The notes under the pieces: model-generated
Databases searched by the model: none
The model's input: only the letters and a program-made list of their open reading frames with translations
Told to the model about the DNA's origin: nothing
Position numbers and translations under genes: made by a program
DNA from: an uncultured Ruminococcus sp.
Lineage (GTDB): Bacteria > Bacillota > Clostridia > Oscillospirales > Ruminococcaceae
Assembly: GCA_937926145.1 (NCBI GenBank)
Contig: CALANW010000062.1
Span: 1-5,152 of the forward strand
Length of the DNA: 5,152 nt
Direction of reading: 5' to 3'
Shown: positions 1 to 5,152 of the stretch, one piece after another
Layout of the letters: each line of letters begins with the position of its first letter
How positions within the stretch are numbered: the first letter of the stretch is position 1

Positions 1-52
1 TTATTATATCATATTTTTCTGCGAAGTAAAAGACATTTCACTGTTTTTTCAT

Positions 53-85
53 AAAAAAAGAACAGCAGATGCCTATCTGCTGTTC
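53..85 (-). terminator. Intrinsic terminator of the GH74 lipoprotein gene
   Basis: A perfect 11-bp inverted repeat, GAACAGCAGAT (60-70) and ATCTGCTGTTC (75-85), encloses a 4-base loop. Read on the minus strand it is followed at once by seven T residues (59-53), the standard rho-independent layout. It starts 7 bases after the stop codon of the GH74 gene, so it should end that transcript. On the plus strand no T tract follows the stem, so it is not expected to work in that direction. Bases 1-52 beyond it are AT-rich and hold nothing I can name. Confidence 0.93.
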
Positions 86-92
86 AATGGAT

Positions 93-2324
93 TTACTTTT
101 CGTTTTTGTCAAAATAAGCGATTCCAAGACCGACTGTACTCATATAGCATCTGCCGTAAACATTCATATCGCCGCTTACAAATACGCCGTTGCCCGTTCC
201 GCCAAAGTTGTGAAGGTCATCATTGATGCGCACCCACGATGCGCCATTGTCCTCGGACATATAAACGCCCTTTACATCGGTATCCTTTGGCGTACCATAG
301 ATGTAGATAACATACGGGTCGCCGTCATTCTTTGCCTTGCCAAGTCCGACTGCTTCGCAATATTTGATGCCGTCAACGAGTGTTACGTTCTCGCCGTGGT
401 TTGTTGCCTTATAAAGTCCTGCACCGCCGGGGATATAGAATGTACCCTCTTCGGACGGATCAGCGCACAATCTTGAGAAGCTTGGGCTTACAACGGGCAT
501 TCTTGAGAATGTCTTTCCTCCGTCGGAGCTTAAGAAAACTGCACCGTTTCCGCAGGCATATACATAATCGCTGTTGTTCGGGTCGCCGAGGAAGTAAACA
601 TCCTTGCCCGTGATGCCCTCACACTTTGTCCATGTCTGTCCGAAATCTTCGGTATAGTATGCGCTGAAGCTGTTTGTGGAACTCCAGAAAAGACGTGAAC
701 CGTCAGCTGTGAAGCCAAGCTTTCCGCGGTAAAGTATCTTGCCCTCTTCGGGAGAAGTGGTAATGTCATTCCACGTTTCGCCGCCGTCTGTGCTGTAGAT
801 AAGCGCCATTTCGGATTCGCTTCCGCCGACCTTTGCCCAGTAATCTCTGTTCTGATATGCGATTGCAATGCTTGTGCATGAACCGATCTGTCCCTTGTGT
901 CTGTCTGCAGGTTCTTTTATATCGTTATGTACGAAACCGTCATAGTCGCCGATAGCGGAAACGAGCGGATAACCCTCCATAGTAACGATATCCTCGGGAA
1001 CGACTTCCTCGATGCCCTTTGCATTGAAATAGAATGCAGGATGCTCGTCCCAGATATTATCGCAGGCGAAAATACCGTTTCCCGAAGTTACCATAATTTC
1101 ATTTGTATTGAACGGGTTTATTTCAAGTGAACAGCACCAATGGATAGCGTAACCTGCGATCCAAGGGATACCGCCGTCACTCATTGTCATATCCTTGATA
1201 ATATTCTTCCAGCTCTTGCCGCCGTCTGTCGATACAAAGAACGAATCACCGAAAGCGCCATTCGGCTGTTCATTCCAGTTGTTGGTAGAAACAGTTACGA
1301 GCTTATTATCATCTGTCGGGTCGATAACGATATCGCCGATAGAAACGCTCATAGGCGAGATATCTTCAACAGAACCGTCAGTATTGTATCTCCAAAGTGC
1401 GCCTGCTCCTGCGTTCCAAGGTCCTTCCTTTGTAGCATAACCAACATAAAGATTGCCCTTTGAATCAAGCTTCATTCTCTGAGGCATAAGCTTTGTGTTG
1501 CCGTCCTTGATAGGATCCCAGCTTGCGCCGCCGTCCTCGGAAACGAAGATATTATCGTCACCGTTTCTCGAAACGGATGCATATATCTTCTGTGAAGCGC
1601 CATCTTTGTTCGATGAAGGGTCAAAAACAATACCGTTTATGCCGTTGCCGTTGGTTGTCGAAGTCACGGGGAAGCTTGCTACCTGTTCCCAAGTGCTTCC
1701 GCCGTCTGTGCTTTTGAGCATACCGCCCGTTCTTCCGCCAACAAAAATGATGCTGCCGTTGTTAGGGTCAACAGCTATTCTTTCACCGTTGCCTCTGCCC
1801 ATTCCGTTGCCGTGAGCTTTTATTTTGTCGGTAACATCAACCACTGTGAATGTTTCTCCGTAGTTGTCGGAAATAAGGATAGCCGTCTTTCCGCCGCTGA
1901 AATACTCTGTTCCTGCAAGAAGATAGAGCTTTGAAGCATCGTTAGGGTCAACAGCAAGTCCGTCAATTCCGAGCAAGCCCTTGTCCTCATCCGTTACCCA
2001 ATAGCTGAGCGACTTCCACTGCTGTGCAGCCTCGTCCCAGCGGTAAGCACCGCCAACATCTGTACGGGCATAGTAAACATTTTCCTCACAAGTGCTGAAA
2101 ACGCCCGTAACGAATCCACCGCCGCCAATTTCTACTTGACCGTAGCTCCAGTCGGTATTGAGGACAGCCTGTGCGGAATCAGTGTCCGTTGAATTTGCAG
2201 CCGCAGATGTTGTTTCGGCACTATCGGTAGTTTTGTTATCCGAACAACCCGTCAGAACACCGAACATCATACATAAGCAGACAGCTGCCGCTCCGATCTT
2301 TTTTATCGTGCTGTGATTTTTCAT
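93..2324 (-). CDS. Lipid-anchored GH74-family glycoside hydrolase, probable xyloglucanase
   Basis: A 743-residue exported lipoprotein that probably cuts the beta-1,4-glucan backbone of xyloglucan outside the cell. Residues 1-27 form a lipoprotein signal peptide (basic start, hydrophobic core, lipobox LTGC with Cys27), followed by a Ser/Thr/Asp-rich linker (28-57). The rest resembles the double beta-propeller of GH74. IGGGGFVTG (66-74) and YARTDVGGAYRW (85-96) match the family N-terminal signature, with Asp89 as the likely catalytic base. SAIGDYDGF (456-464) carries the likely catalytic acid Asp460. Eight Asp-box (S-x-D-x-G-x-x-W/F) motifs, some degenerate, lie near 152, 205, 262, 365, 511, 558, 599 and 690. 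No carbohydrate-binding module or dockerin follows. The reading frame stays open 19 codons further upstream, but that stretch overlaps the promoter; the ATG at 2324 has AAAGGA eight bases ahead. It is transcribed alone between its own promoter and terminator. The family call is firm; xyloglucan as substrate is inferred from the family. Confidence 0.92.
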   Translation of the reverse strand: MKNHSTIKKIGAAAVCLCMMFGVLTGCSDNKTTDSAETTSAAANSTDTDSAQAVLNTDWSYGQVEIGGGGFVTGVFSTCEENVYYARTDVGGAYRWDEAAQQWKSLSYWVTDEDKGLLGIDGLAVDPNDASKLYLLAGTEYFSGGKTAILISDNYGETFTVVDVTDKIKAHGNGMGRGNGERIAVDPNNGSIIFVGGRTGGMLKSTDGGSTWEQVASFPVTSTTNGNGINGIVFDPSSNKDGASQKIYASVSRNGDDNIFVSEDGGASWDPIKDGNTKLMPQRMKLDSKGNLYVGYATKEGPWNAGAGALWRYNTDGSVEDISPMSVSIGDIVIDPTDDNKLVTVSTNNWNEQPNGAFGDSFFVSTDGGKSWKNIIKDMTMSDGGIPWIAGYAIHWCCSLEINPFNTNEIMVTSGNGIFACDNIWDEHPAFYFNAKGIEEVVPEDIVTMEGYPLVSAIGDYDGFVHNDIKEPADRHKGQIGSCTSIAIAYQNRDYWAKVGGSESEMALIYSTDGGETWNDITTSPEEGKILYRGKLGFTADGSRLFWSSTNSFSAYYTEDFGQTWTKCEGITGKDVYFLGDPNNSDYVYACGNGAVFLSSDGGKTFSRMPVVSPSFSRLCADPSEEGTFYIPGGAGLYKATNHGENVTLVDGIKYCEAVGLGKAKNDGDPYVIYIYGTPKDTDVKGVYMSEDNGASWVRINDDLHNFGGTGNGVFVSGDMNVYGRCYMSTVGLGIAYFDKNEK

Positions 2325-2332
2325 TTTATCGA

Positions 2333-2338
2333 TCCTTT
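2333..2338 (-). promoter_or_regulatory. Ribosome binding site that fixes the GH74 start
   Basis: AAAGGA on the minus strand lies 8 bases before the ATG at 2324-2322. It settles the start: the in-frame GTG at 2381 lies upstream of the -10 box and so would not be in the mRNA. Starting at 2324 also gives a textbook lipoprotein signal peptide. Confidence 0.85.
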
Positions 2339-2345
2339 CATATTG

Positions 2346-2360
2346 AGAAATCGTTTTCAA
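2346..2360 (-). promoter_or_regulatory. cre-like operator (CcpA/LacI-family site)
   Basis: TTGAAAACGATTTCT on the minus strand fits the relaxed cre consensus WTGNAANCGNWNNCW at every fixed position. It has the central CG and the GAAA/TTTC dyad typical of LacI-family operators. It lies just downstream of the predicted transcription start (near 2363), where a bound repressor would block transcription. The family and position suggest catabolite repression by CcpA or control by a local LacI-type sugar regulator. Neither regulator gene is in the window, so which protein binds is unknown. Confidence 0.55.
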
Positions 2361-2369
2361 GTTATAATG

Positions 2370-2398
2370 ATTATACAGCACTTAAAGTAAAATGTCAA
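2370..2398 (-). promoter_or_regulatory. Consensus sigma-A promoter of the GH74 gene
   Basis: On the minus strand, TTGACA (2398-2393), a 17-bp spacer and TATAAT (2375-2370) match the vegetative sigma-A consensus at all twelve positions. AT-rich DNA upstream of the -35 could act as an UP element. Transcription should start near 2363, leaving a leader of about 40 bases that holds the cre-like site and the ribosome binding site. So strong a core promoter suggests that regulation comes from repression, not from an activator. Confidence 0.92.
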
Positions 2399-2448
2399 TA
2401 TATTTCTTGCAAATTAACCCAATTTACATAAATCAATAAAAATTTTCT

Positions 2449-3627
2449 TTAATATTTTTTTGCAAGGATCTCCTGAGTGACCCCGATATCGCTTTCAAGA
2501 CAGTATTTTACCGTTACGGTTAATTTATCCTCATTTTCGGTAAATTCTACCTCCTTGCCAACAACGGTTATATCTTTTTCCTCGAGAAAATTTTTCTCAT
2601 ACACCGATATCTTGCTTTCAAGTATGATCTTTGCCTGCTCGGGCGAATATTCTATCTCATCAACAGTGTATGGCTTTAACTCCGCTTCAACAACTCCGAC
2701 AGGAAGCTCCAAACCGAAAAGCCGGGCATACTTTATTTCTTCGCTGTACTCATATTCAAACTTTTCTTCCTTGTTCAAATATAAAGGTATCCTCAGTCCG
2801 AAAAGATAAAGTGATTTTTTCGTTTTCTCTGATCCATAATTTATAACGCTGTCAAGATATGGCTGTTCAAACGTTACTTCACGTTCATATCTGCCGATTA
2901 TCTCGCCCATTGCGTGAACAAAATAATCGTGGTCAAGCTTTCCGTCTATCGTTCCGCTGATGAGGATATCGCCTTTTCTAACGCCGTCATAAAGCATCGG
3001 AACGAGCATACCGAGATGAACATTCCTTATGTCAACTATCTGCGCGTCGCAGGCTGCAACAACATTGCAGGGTGTTGATATCGGTATCATCTCAGGCTTT
3101 TCCGTAAGTTCGCTTATATCAACAAGTATCCTGCATCCTGATGAGCGTATCCCTATCCAGCTGAATGAATCGAAAGCCGTGATTATCCTCTGCTCCGAAT
3201 CGCGAAGGTCGAGCGACGGGATAAACGCACCTATTTTTATCCCGTAATCGGCAAGAATACTTTTTACACGCTCGTCCGAAATACTTTCATTGCCGTAGAC
3301 TTCTATTCTTAGCACCGTATTTGATAGGTAAAAAACAAGCATCAGAGCCGCCAGCAGTCCTGCCGCTAAACCAAGTCTTTTCTTATATTTTTGAACTGTA
3401 AAGGCAAATCCCTTTTTATCAAGCTGCTCAAACTGTGCCTTGTTATCCTCGGCAAATGCTTTAAGCTCGTCAAGGTCATACCAATCGACAGTTCCCGTGA
3501 CGAATTTTCCGTTCTCTATTCTTATATCCTTTACAGCAAAACCTGTTGCACGGAGCTTGTTTACGATATCACCGCAGTCTGCCGCAAAAAGTCTGAAATA
3601 TACACTTCCAAGCAATTTATTTCTCAT
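2449..3627 (-). CDS. yqfD: Sporulation protein YqfD
   Basis: A 392-residue membrane protein, close to the B. subtilis YqfD length (about 398). The N-terminal part (1-83) is predicted cytoplasmic. One membrane helix spans about 85-102. The larger C-terminal part should lie across the membrane. It begins with a POTRA/FtsQ-like stretch (IEVYGNESI at 108-116, then SWIGIRSSGCRILVDISE at 156-173). The family hallmark follows: PCNVVAACDAQIVDI (186-200) and GVRKGDILISGTIDG (215-229). In B. subtilis yqfD is a sigma-E gene expressed in the mother cell and linked to sporulation; its molecular role is not settled. The gene follows yqfC after 36 bases and is probably co-transcribed with it. Its Shine-Dalgarno lies far from the ATG, with a hairpin between (separate entry). 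No closer in-frame ATG, GTG or TTG exists upstream. phoH, which follows yqfD in B. subtilis, is not downstream here. The family call is confident. Confidence 0.93.
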   Translation of the reverse strand: MRNKLLGSVYFRLFAADCGDIVNKLRATGFAVKDIRIENGKFVTGTVDWYDLDELKAFAEDNKAQFEQLDKKGFAFTVQKYKKRLGLAAGLLAALMLVFYLSNTVLRIEVYGNESISDERVKSILADYGIKIGAFIPSLDLRDSEQRIITAFDSFSWIGIRSSGCRILVDISELTEKPEMIPISTPCNVVAACDAQIVDIRNVHLGMLVPMLYDGVRKGDILISGTIDGKLDHDYFVHAMGEIIGRYEREVTFEQPYLDSVINYGSEKTKKSLYLFGLRIPLYLNKEEKFEYEYSEEIKYARLFGLELPVGVVEAELKPYTVDEIEYSPEQAKIILESKISVYEKNFLEEKDITVVGKEVEFTENEDKLTVTVKYCLESDIGVTQEILAKKY

Positions 3628-3634
3628 ATGAATA

Positions 3635-3659
3635 TGCGCCGAAAAAAGCGCAGACCTCC
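3635..3659 (-). promoter_or_regulatory. Distant Shine-Dalgarno plus hairpin before yqfD
   Basis: The only good Shine-Dalgarno for yqfD, GGAGGT (3659-3654, minus strand), starts 5 bases after the yqfC stop codon and ends 26 bases before the yqfD ATG, much too far for normal use. Between them TGCGC and GCGCA (3652-3648 and 3639-3635) can form a 5-bp, GC-rich stem with an 8-base loop. Folding it removes 18 bases and leaves 8 between Shine-Dalgarno and ATG, an ideal spacing. Hairpin-bridged initiation sites are known, for example phage T4 gene 38. The arrangement is seen in the sequence; that it works this way is inferred. Confidence 0.5.
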
Positions 3660-3663
3660 CCTC

Positions 3664-3933
3664 TTATTCAAATTCTATCGAAGAAATTTTCCCGTCAATG
3701 ACTACTCCTGCTGTGTTAAAATCGGATATCCGCAGGTCTTCACCCCATACCTGAAGCGTGACAGTCGATGTTTTAAGACGAACGTAAACATCGTTAAGTT
3801 CGATAATACGCTTGCAATTTTCGATTTCAAGATGTGTATTATCGGTGAGATTCATATATGTATTAAGATAAAGCCGCTTTTTAATAAACTTTGCCGTAAG
3901 CGAGCTGTACATTTTTTTCGCTTTTACAAGCAC
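3664..3933 (-). CDS. yqfC: Sporulation protein YqfC (YabP/YqfC family)
   Basis: An 89-residue protein, about the usual size of YqfC (about 93 in B. subtilis). Residues 30-88 match the YabP/YqfC domain: HLEIENCKRIIELND (34-48), VRLKTSTVTLQVWGEDLRI (51-69) and a closing GVVIDGKISSIEFE (76-89). The N-terminus is short and basic, with no signal peptide or membrane helix. In B. subtilis yqfC is a sigma-E mother-cell gene next to yqfD; its biochemical role is unknown. The start is GTG at 3933, chosen because GGAGGA (3946-3941) lies 7 bases before it. An ATG at 3940 is in another frame and directly abuts that site. The next in-frame ATG (codon 8, 3912) has only a poor ribosome binding site. It is the first gene of a yqfC-yqfD operon and is divergent from ylbJ. 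Confidence 0.9.
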   Translation of the reverse strand: MLVKAKKMYSSLTAKFIKKRLYLNTYMNLTDNTHLEIENCKRIIELNDVYVRLKTSTVTLQVWGEDLRISDFNTAGVVIDGKISSIEFE

Positions 3934-3940
3934 TGCACAT

Positions 3941-3946
3941 TCCTCC
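3941..3946 (-). promoter_or_regulatory. Ribosome binding site that fixes the yqfC GTG start
   Basis: GGAGGA on the minus strand lies 7 bases before the GTG at 3933-3931. It favours this non-ATG start over Met8, and it directly abuts the out-of-frame ATG at 3940, which therefore cannot use it. Confidence 0.85.
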
Positions 3947-3965
3947 GAATCACTTGTCTTTCTAA

Positions 3966-3994
3966 ATTATATTAACTGAAAAACGCACATATAC
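3966..3994 (-). promoter_or_regulatory. Candidate sigma-E promoter of yqfC-yqfD
   Basis: On the minus strand GTATATG (3994-3988), a 14-bp spacer and AATATAAT (3973-3966) match the B. subtilis sigma-E consensus KMATATT-N14-CATACAHT at 5 of 7 and 6 of 8 positions. Transcription would start near 3959, leaving a leader of about 26 bases with the GGAGGA site. The match is weaker than for the ylbJ promoter on the other strand. TATAAT inside it could also be read as a sigma-A -10, but no fair -35 lies 17 bp upstream. The known sigma-E control of yqfC and yqfD supports the call. Confidence 0.5.
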
Positions 3995-3995
3995 T
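3967..3995 (+). promoter_or_regulatory. Candidate sigma-E promoter of ylbJ
   Basis: TTATATT (3967-3973), a 14-bp spacer and CATATACT (3988-3995) match the sigma-E consensus KMATATT-N14-CATACAHT at 6 of 7 and 7 of 8 positions. Transcription would start near 4002, giving a leader of about 38 bases with the GAAAGGA site. ylbJ belongs to the sigma-E regulon in B. subtilis. The sigma-K -10 form (CATANNNTA) fits less well, because the last base is T. Confidence 0.65.
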
Positions 3996-4023
3996 TTTTA
4001 ACGGAACGTTTTCCAAAAACAGT

Positions 4024-4030
4024 GAAAGGA
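4024..4030 (+). promoter_or_regulatory. Ribosome binding site of ylbJ
   Basis: GAAAGGA lies 9 bases before the ATG at 4040-4042. That ATG begins directly with a Lys-Lys start and the first membrane helix, so no other start is needed. Confidence 0.82.
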
Positions 4031-4039
4031 CTTGTGTAG

Positions 4040-5143
4040 ATGAAAAAAATATCGGGATTTATTATTGCCGCAGCCGTAATAGCATACTCAGCAGCTCTGC
4101 TGTATTTCAATAAATCGGTTTCTGAGGGCGTTATTGCATCTATAAAGGTATGCGTGAATGTTATCATTCCGTCACTTTTTCCGTTTATGATCGCCTCGGG
4201 GATAATCATTTCCTCGGGACTTTACTATAAATTAAGCTTGCCGTTTTCGCCTATCTCAAGATATGTTTTTCATCTTAGAGCAGACCTTTTTTCGATATTT
4301 CTCATAAGTTCGTTCGGAGGTTATCCAGTTGGAGCAAAGCTGCTGATTAATCTGTATGAAAGCGGAAATATTGATAAAAATACAGCTGAAAAAATGCTTG
4401 GTTTCTGCTATATGGGAGGGCCTGCTTTTTTCATAGGTGCGGCGGGAATGAAGATATATAACAGCACTTCCGTAGGAATGATAATTTTTGCAAGCATATT
4501 TTTTGCAAATCTGACAGCAATGTTTTTGTTTGGTCTGCGCTCACCAAAACCGCCGAAAGATACACACGGACGACGGCTCATTTTCACGCTCAATGACTTT
4601 CTTTCATCGATAAATTCGGGCGGAATAGGCATAGCAAAAATATGCGCAGCGATCGTGTTTTTTGCTTCACTTCTTGCTGTGCTTGATGCTTCGGGAATAA
4701 TTGATTTTTTTTCACGGATAATTTCATTGATAACAAATATTTCTCCGGAGATATGCAGAATATTACTGCGTTCGATGCTTGAAATAAGCAACATTTCCGC
4801 CCTCCCGTCCGATACTTCCTTTCTTCCGATCGTTACTGCACTGCTGTCTTTCGGTGGACTTTGTGTGATCTTTCAGGTTGAGGGCATCATTGAAAATAAA
4901 TTGTCTACCTATAATTTCTTGATATGCCGTATTGTAACAATGATTTCGTCATATTTTTACTGTAAAATATTAATAATAGCATTTGACATTTCAAATTATA
5001 TACAAGTTTCAGCTTTGAACGGAGAAGTGGTTCGGCAAAACTCACCAATTCCAAGTTTATTTTTGTTAATTATGACAATTTTATTATTATCAAAAAATTT
5101 TATAGAAAAAAATAAAAAAAGAAACTATTGCTCCAGAAGATGA
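4040..5143 (+). CDS. ylbJ: Sporulation membrane protein YlbJ (SpoVV), likely dipicolinic acid transporter
   Basis: A 367-residue, very hydrophobic membrane protein of the YlbJ family, which shares the nucleoside-transporter/FeoB 'gate' fold. In B. subtilis YlbJ, renamed SpoVV, is made in the mother cell under sigma-E and sits in the outer forespore membrane, where it carries dipicolinic acid toward the spore core. Likely membrane segments are about 5-23, 37-61, 83-103, 122-137, 144-166, 196-216, 262-284, 293-315 and 338-351. Family motifs are PSLFPFMIASGI (44-55), SSFGGYPVGAK (90-100), the FCYMGGPAFFIGAAG stretch (122-136), SMLEISN (245-251) and LLSFGGLCVIFQ (268-279). It is somewhat shorter than the B. 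subtilis protein (about 408), mainly in loops. Base composition drops from about 42% GC in the middle to about 26% over the last coding stretch. It is divergent from yqfC. The stop lies nine bases from the window edge, so no terminator is visible. The family is sure; the substrate rests on the B. subtilis work. Confidence 0.93.
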   Translation: MKKISGFIIAAAVIAYSAALLYFNKSVSEGVIASIKVCVNVIIPSLFPFMIASGIIISSGLYYKLSLPFSPISRYVFHLRADLFSIFLISSFGGYPVGAKLLINLYESGNIDKNTAEKMLGFCYMGGPAFFIGAAGMKIYNSTSVGMIIFASIFFANLTAMFLFGLRSPKPPKDTHGRRLIFTLNDFLSSINSGGIGIAKICAAIVFFASLLAVLDASGIIDFFSRIISLITNISPEICRILLRSMLEISNISALPSDTSFLPIVTALLSFGGLCVIFQVEGIIENKLSTYNFLICRIVTMISSYFYCKILIIAFDISNYIQVSALNGEVVRQNSPIPSLFLLIMTILLLSKNFIEKNKKRNYCSRR

Positions 5144-5152
5144 TTCATCAAC

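Noticed and set aside
69..476. 135-codon plus-strand open frame across the 3' end of the GH74 gene
   Set aside because: It lies antisense to well-supported GH74 coding sequence, its ATG falls inside the terminator stem, it has no ribosome binding site and its protein resembles nothing I know.
530..868. Minus-strand frame of 112 codons in another phase of the GH74 gene
   Set aside because: It overlaps, in a different frame, the GH74 region containing four Asp-box motifs, and has no start signal of its own.
1140..1815. Plus-strand open frames of about 106 codons (1140-1463 and 1495-1815)
   Set aside because: They are shadows of the GH74 gene. Proline-rich runs arise from the reverse complement of the repeated Asp-box codons (GGCGG and similar).
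2325..2381. Nineteen extra N-terminal codons for the GH74 protein, starting at GTG 2381
   Set aside because: They overlap the -10 box and predicted transcription start, lack a ribosome binding site and would place an odd polar stretch before a normal lipoprotein signal peptide.
2421..2435. AAATT/AATTT inverted repeat as a possible yqfD terminator
   Set aside because: The 5-bp stem is entirely AT and no T tract follows on the minus strand, so it is too weak to call.
3966..3971. TATAAT on the minus strand as a sigma-A promoter for yqfC
   Set aside because: The hexamer 17 bp upstream is GTATAT, a poor -35. A sigma-E reading of the same bases fits better and agrees with the known regulon.
3391..3975. 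194-codon plus-strand open frame antisense to yqfC and the start of yqfD
   Set aside because: Both minus-strand genes have clear family motifs and ribosome binding sites. This frame has neither and runs through the divergent promoter region.
4408..4794. 128-codon minus-strand open frame inside ylbJ
   Set aside because: It is antisense to conserved YlbJ motifs and has no ribosome binding site or recognisable domain.
1..5152. Defence system, mobile element, CRISPR array, riboswitch or RNA gene
   Set aside because: I saw no repeat array, transposase, integrase, terminal repeats or structured leader. All gaps between genes are under 130 bases and are explained by promoters, operators or ribosome binding sites.

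Overview
The window holds four protein genes and no RNA gene, mobile element or CRISPR array. It looks like chromosome of a spore-lineage, plant-fibre-degrading Firmicute, probably a gut or rumen Clostridia of the Oscillospiraceae/Ruminococcus type. The reasons are the mother-cell sporulation genes yqfC, yqfD and ylbJ (spoVV), a secreted GH74-type glycoside hydrolase, strong GGAGG ribosome binding sites, a consensus Firmicute sigma-A promoter and moderate-to-low GC. The genus is inferred; nothing here fixes it.

Layout from left to right. Bases 53-85 are an intrinsic terminator on the minus strand. Bases 93-2324 (minus) encode a 743-residue lipoprotein of the GH74 xyloglucanase family, with eight Asp-box motifs. 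It has its own sigma-A promoter (TTGACA, 17 bp, TATAAT) and a LacI/CcpA-type cre-like operator just after the expected transcription start. Bases 2449-3627 (minus) are yqfD and 3664-3933 (minus) are yqfC, together a two-gene operon. A 106-bp divergent gap (3934-4039) separates yqfC from ylbJ/spoVV (4040-5143, plus), whose stop codon lies nine bases before the window ends.

The three right-hand genes are one functional block. In Bacillus subtilis, yqfC, yqfD and ylbJ are sigma-E genes expressed in the mother cell during sporulation, and YlbJ (SpoVV) moves dipicolinic acid across the outer forespore membrane. The divergent gap fits this: both strands carry sigma-E-like promoters, and the -35 element of each overlaps the -10 element of the other. 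The GH74 gene is a separate, probably carbon-regulated unit placed where phoH follows yqfD in B. subtilis.

I see no wholly new system. The best leads are the reciprocal bidirectional sigma-E promoter and a small hairpin between the yqfD Shine-Dalgarno and its start codon that would bring them to ideal spacing. Next come the lipid-anchored GH74 enzyme with unusual active-cleft residues and its cre-like operator.
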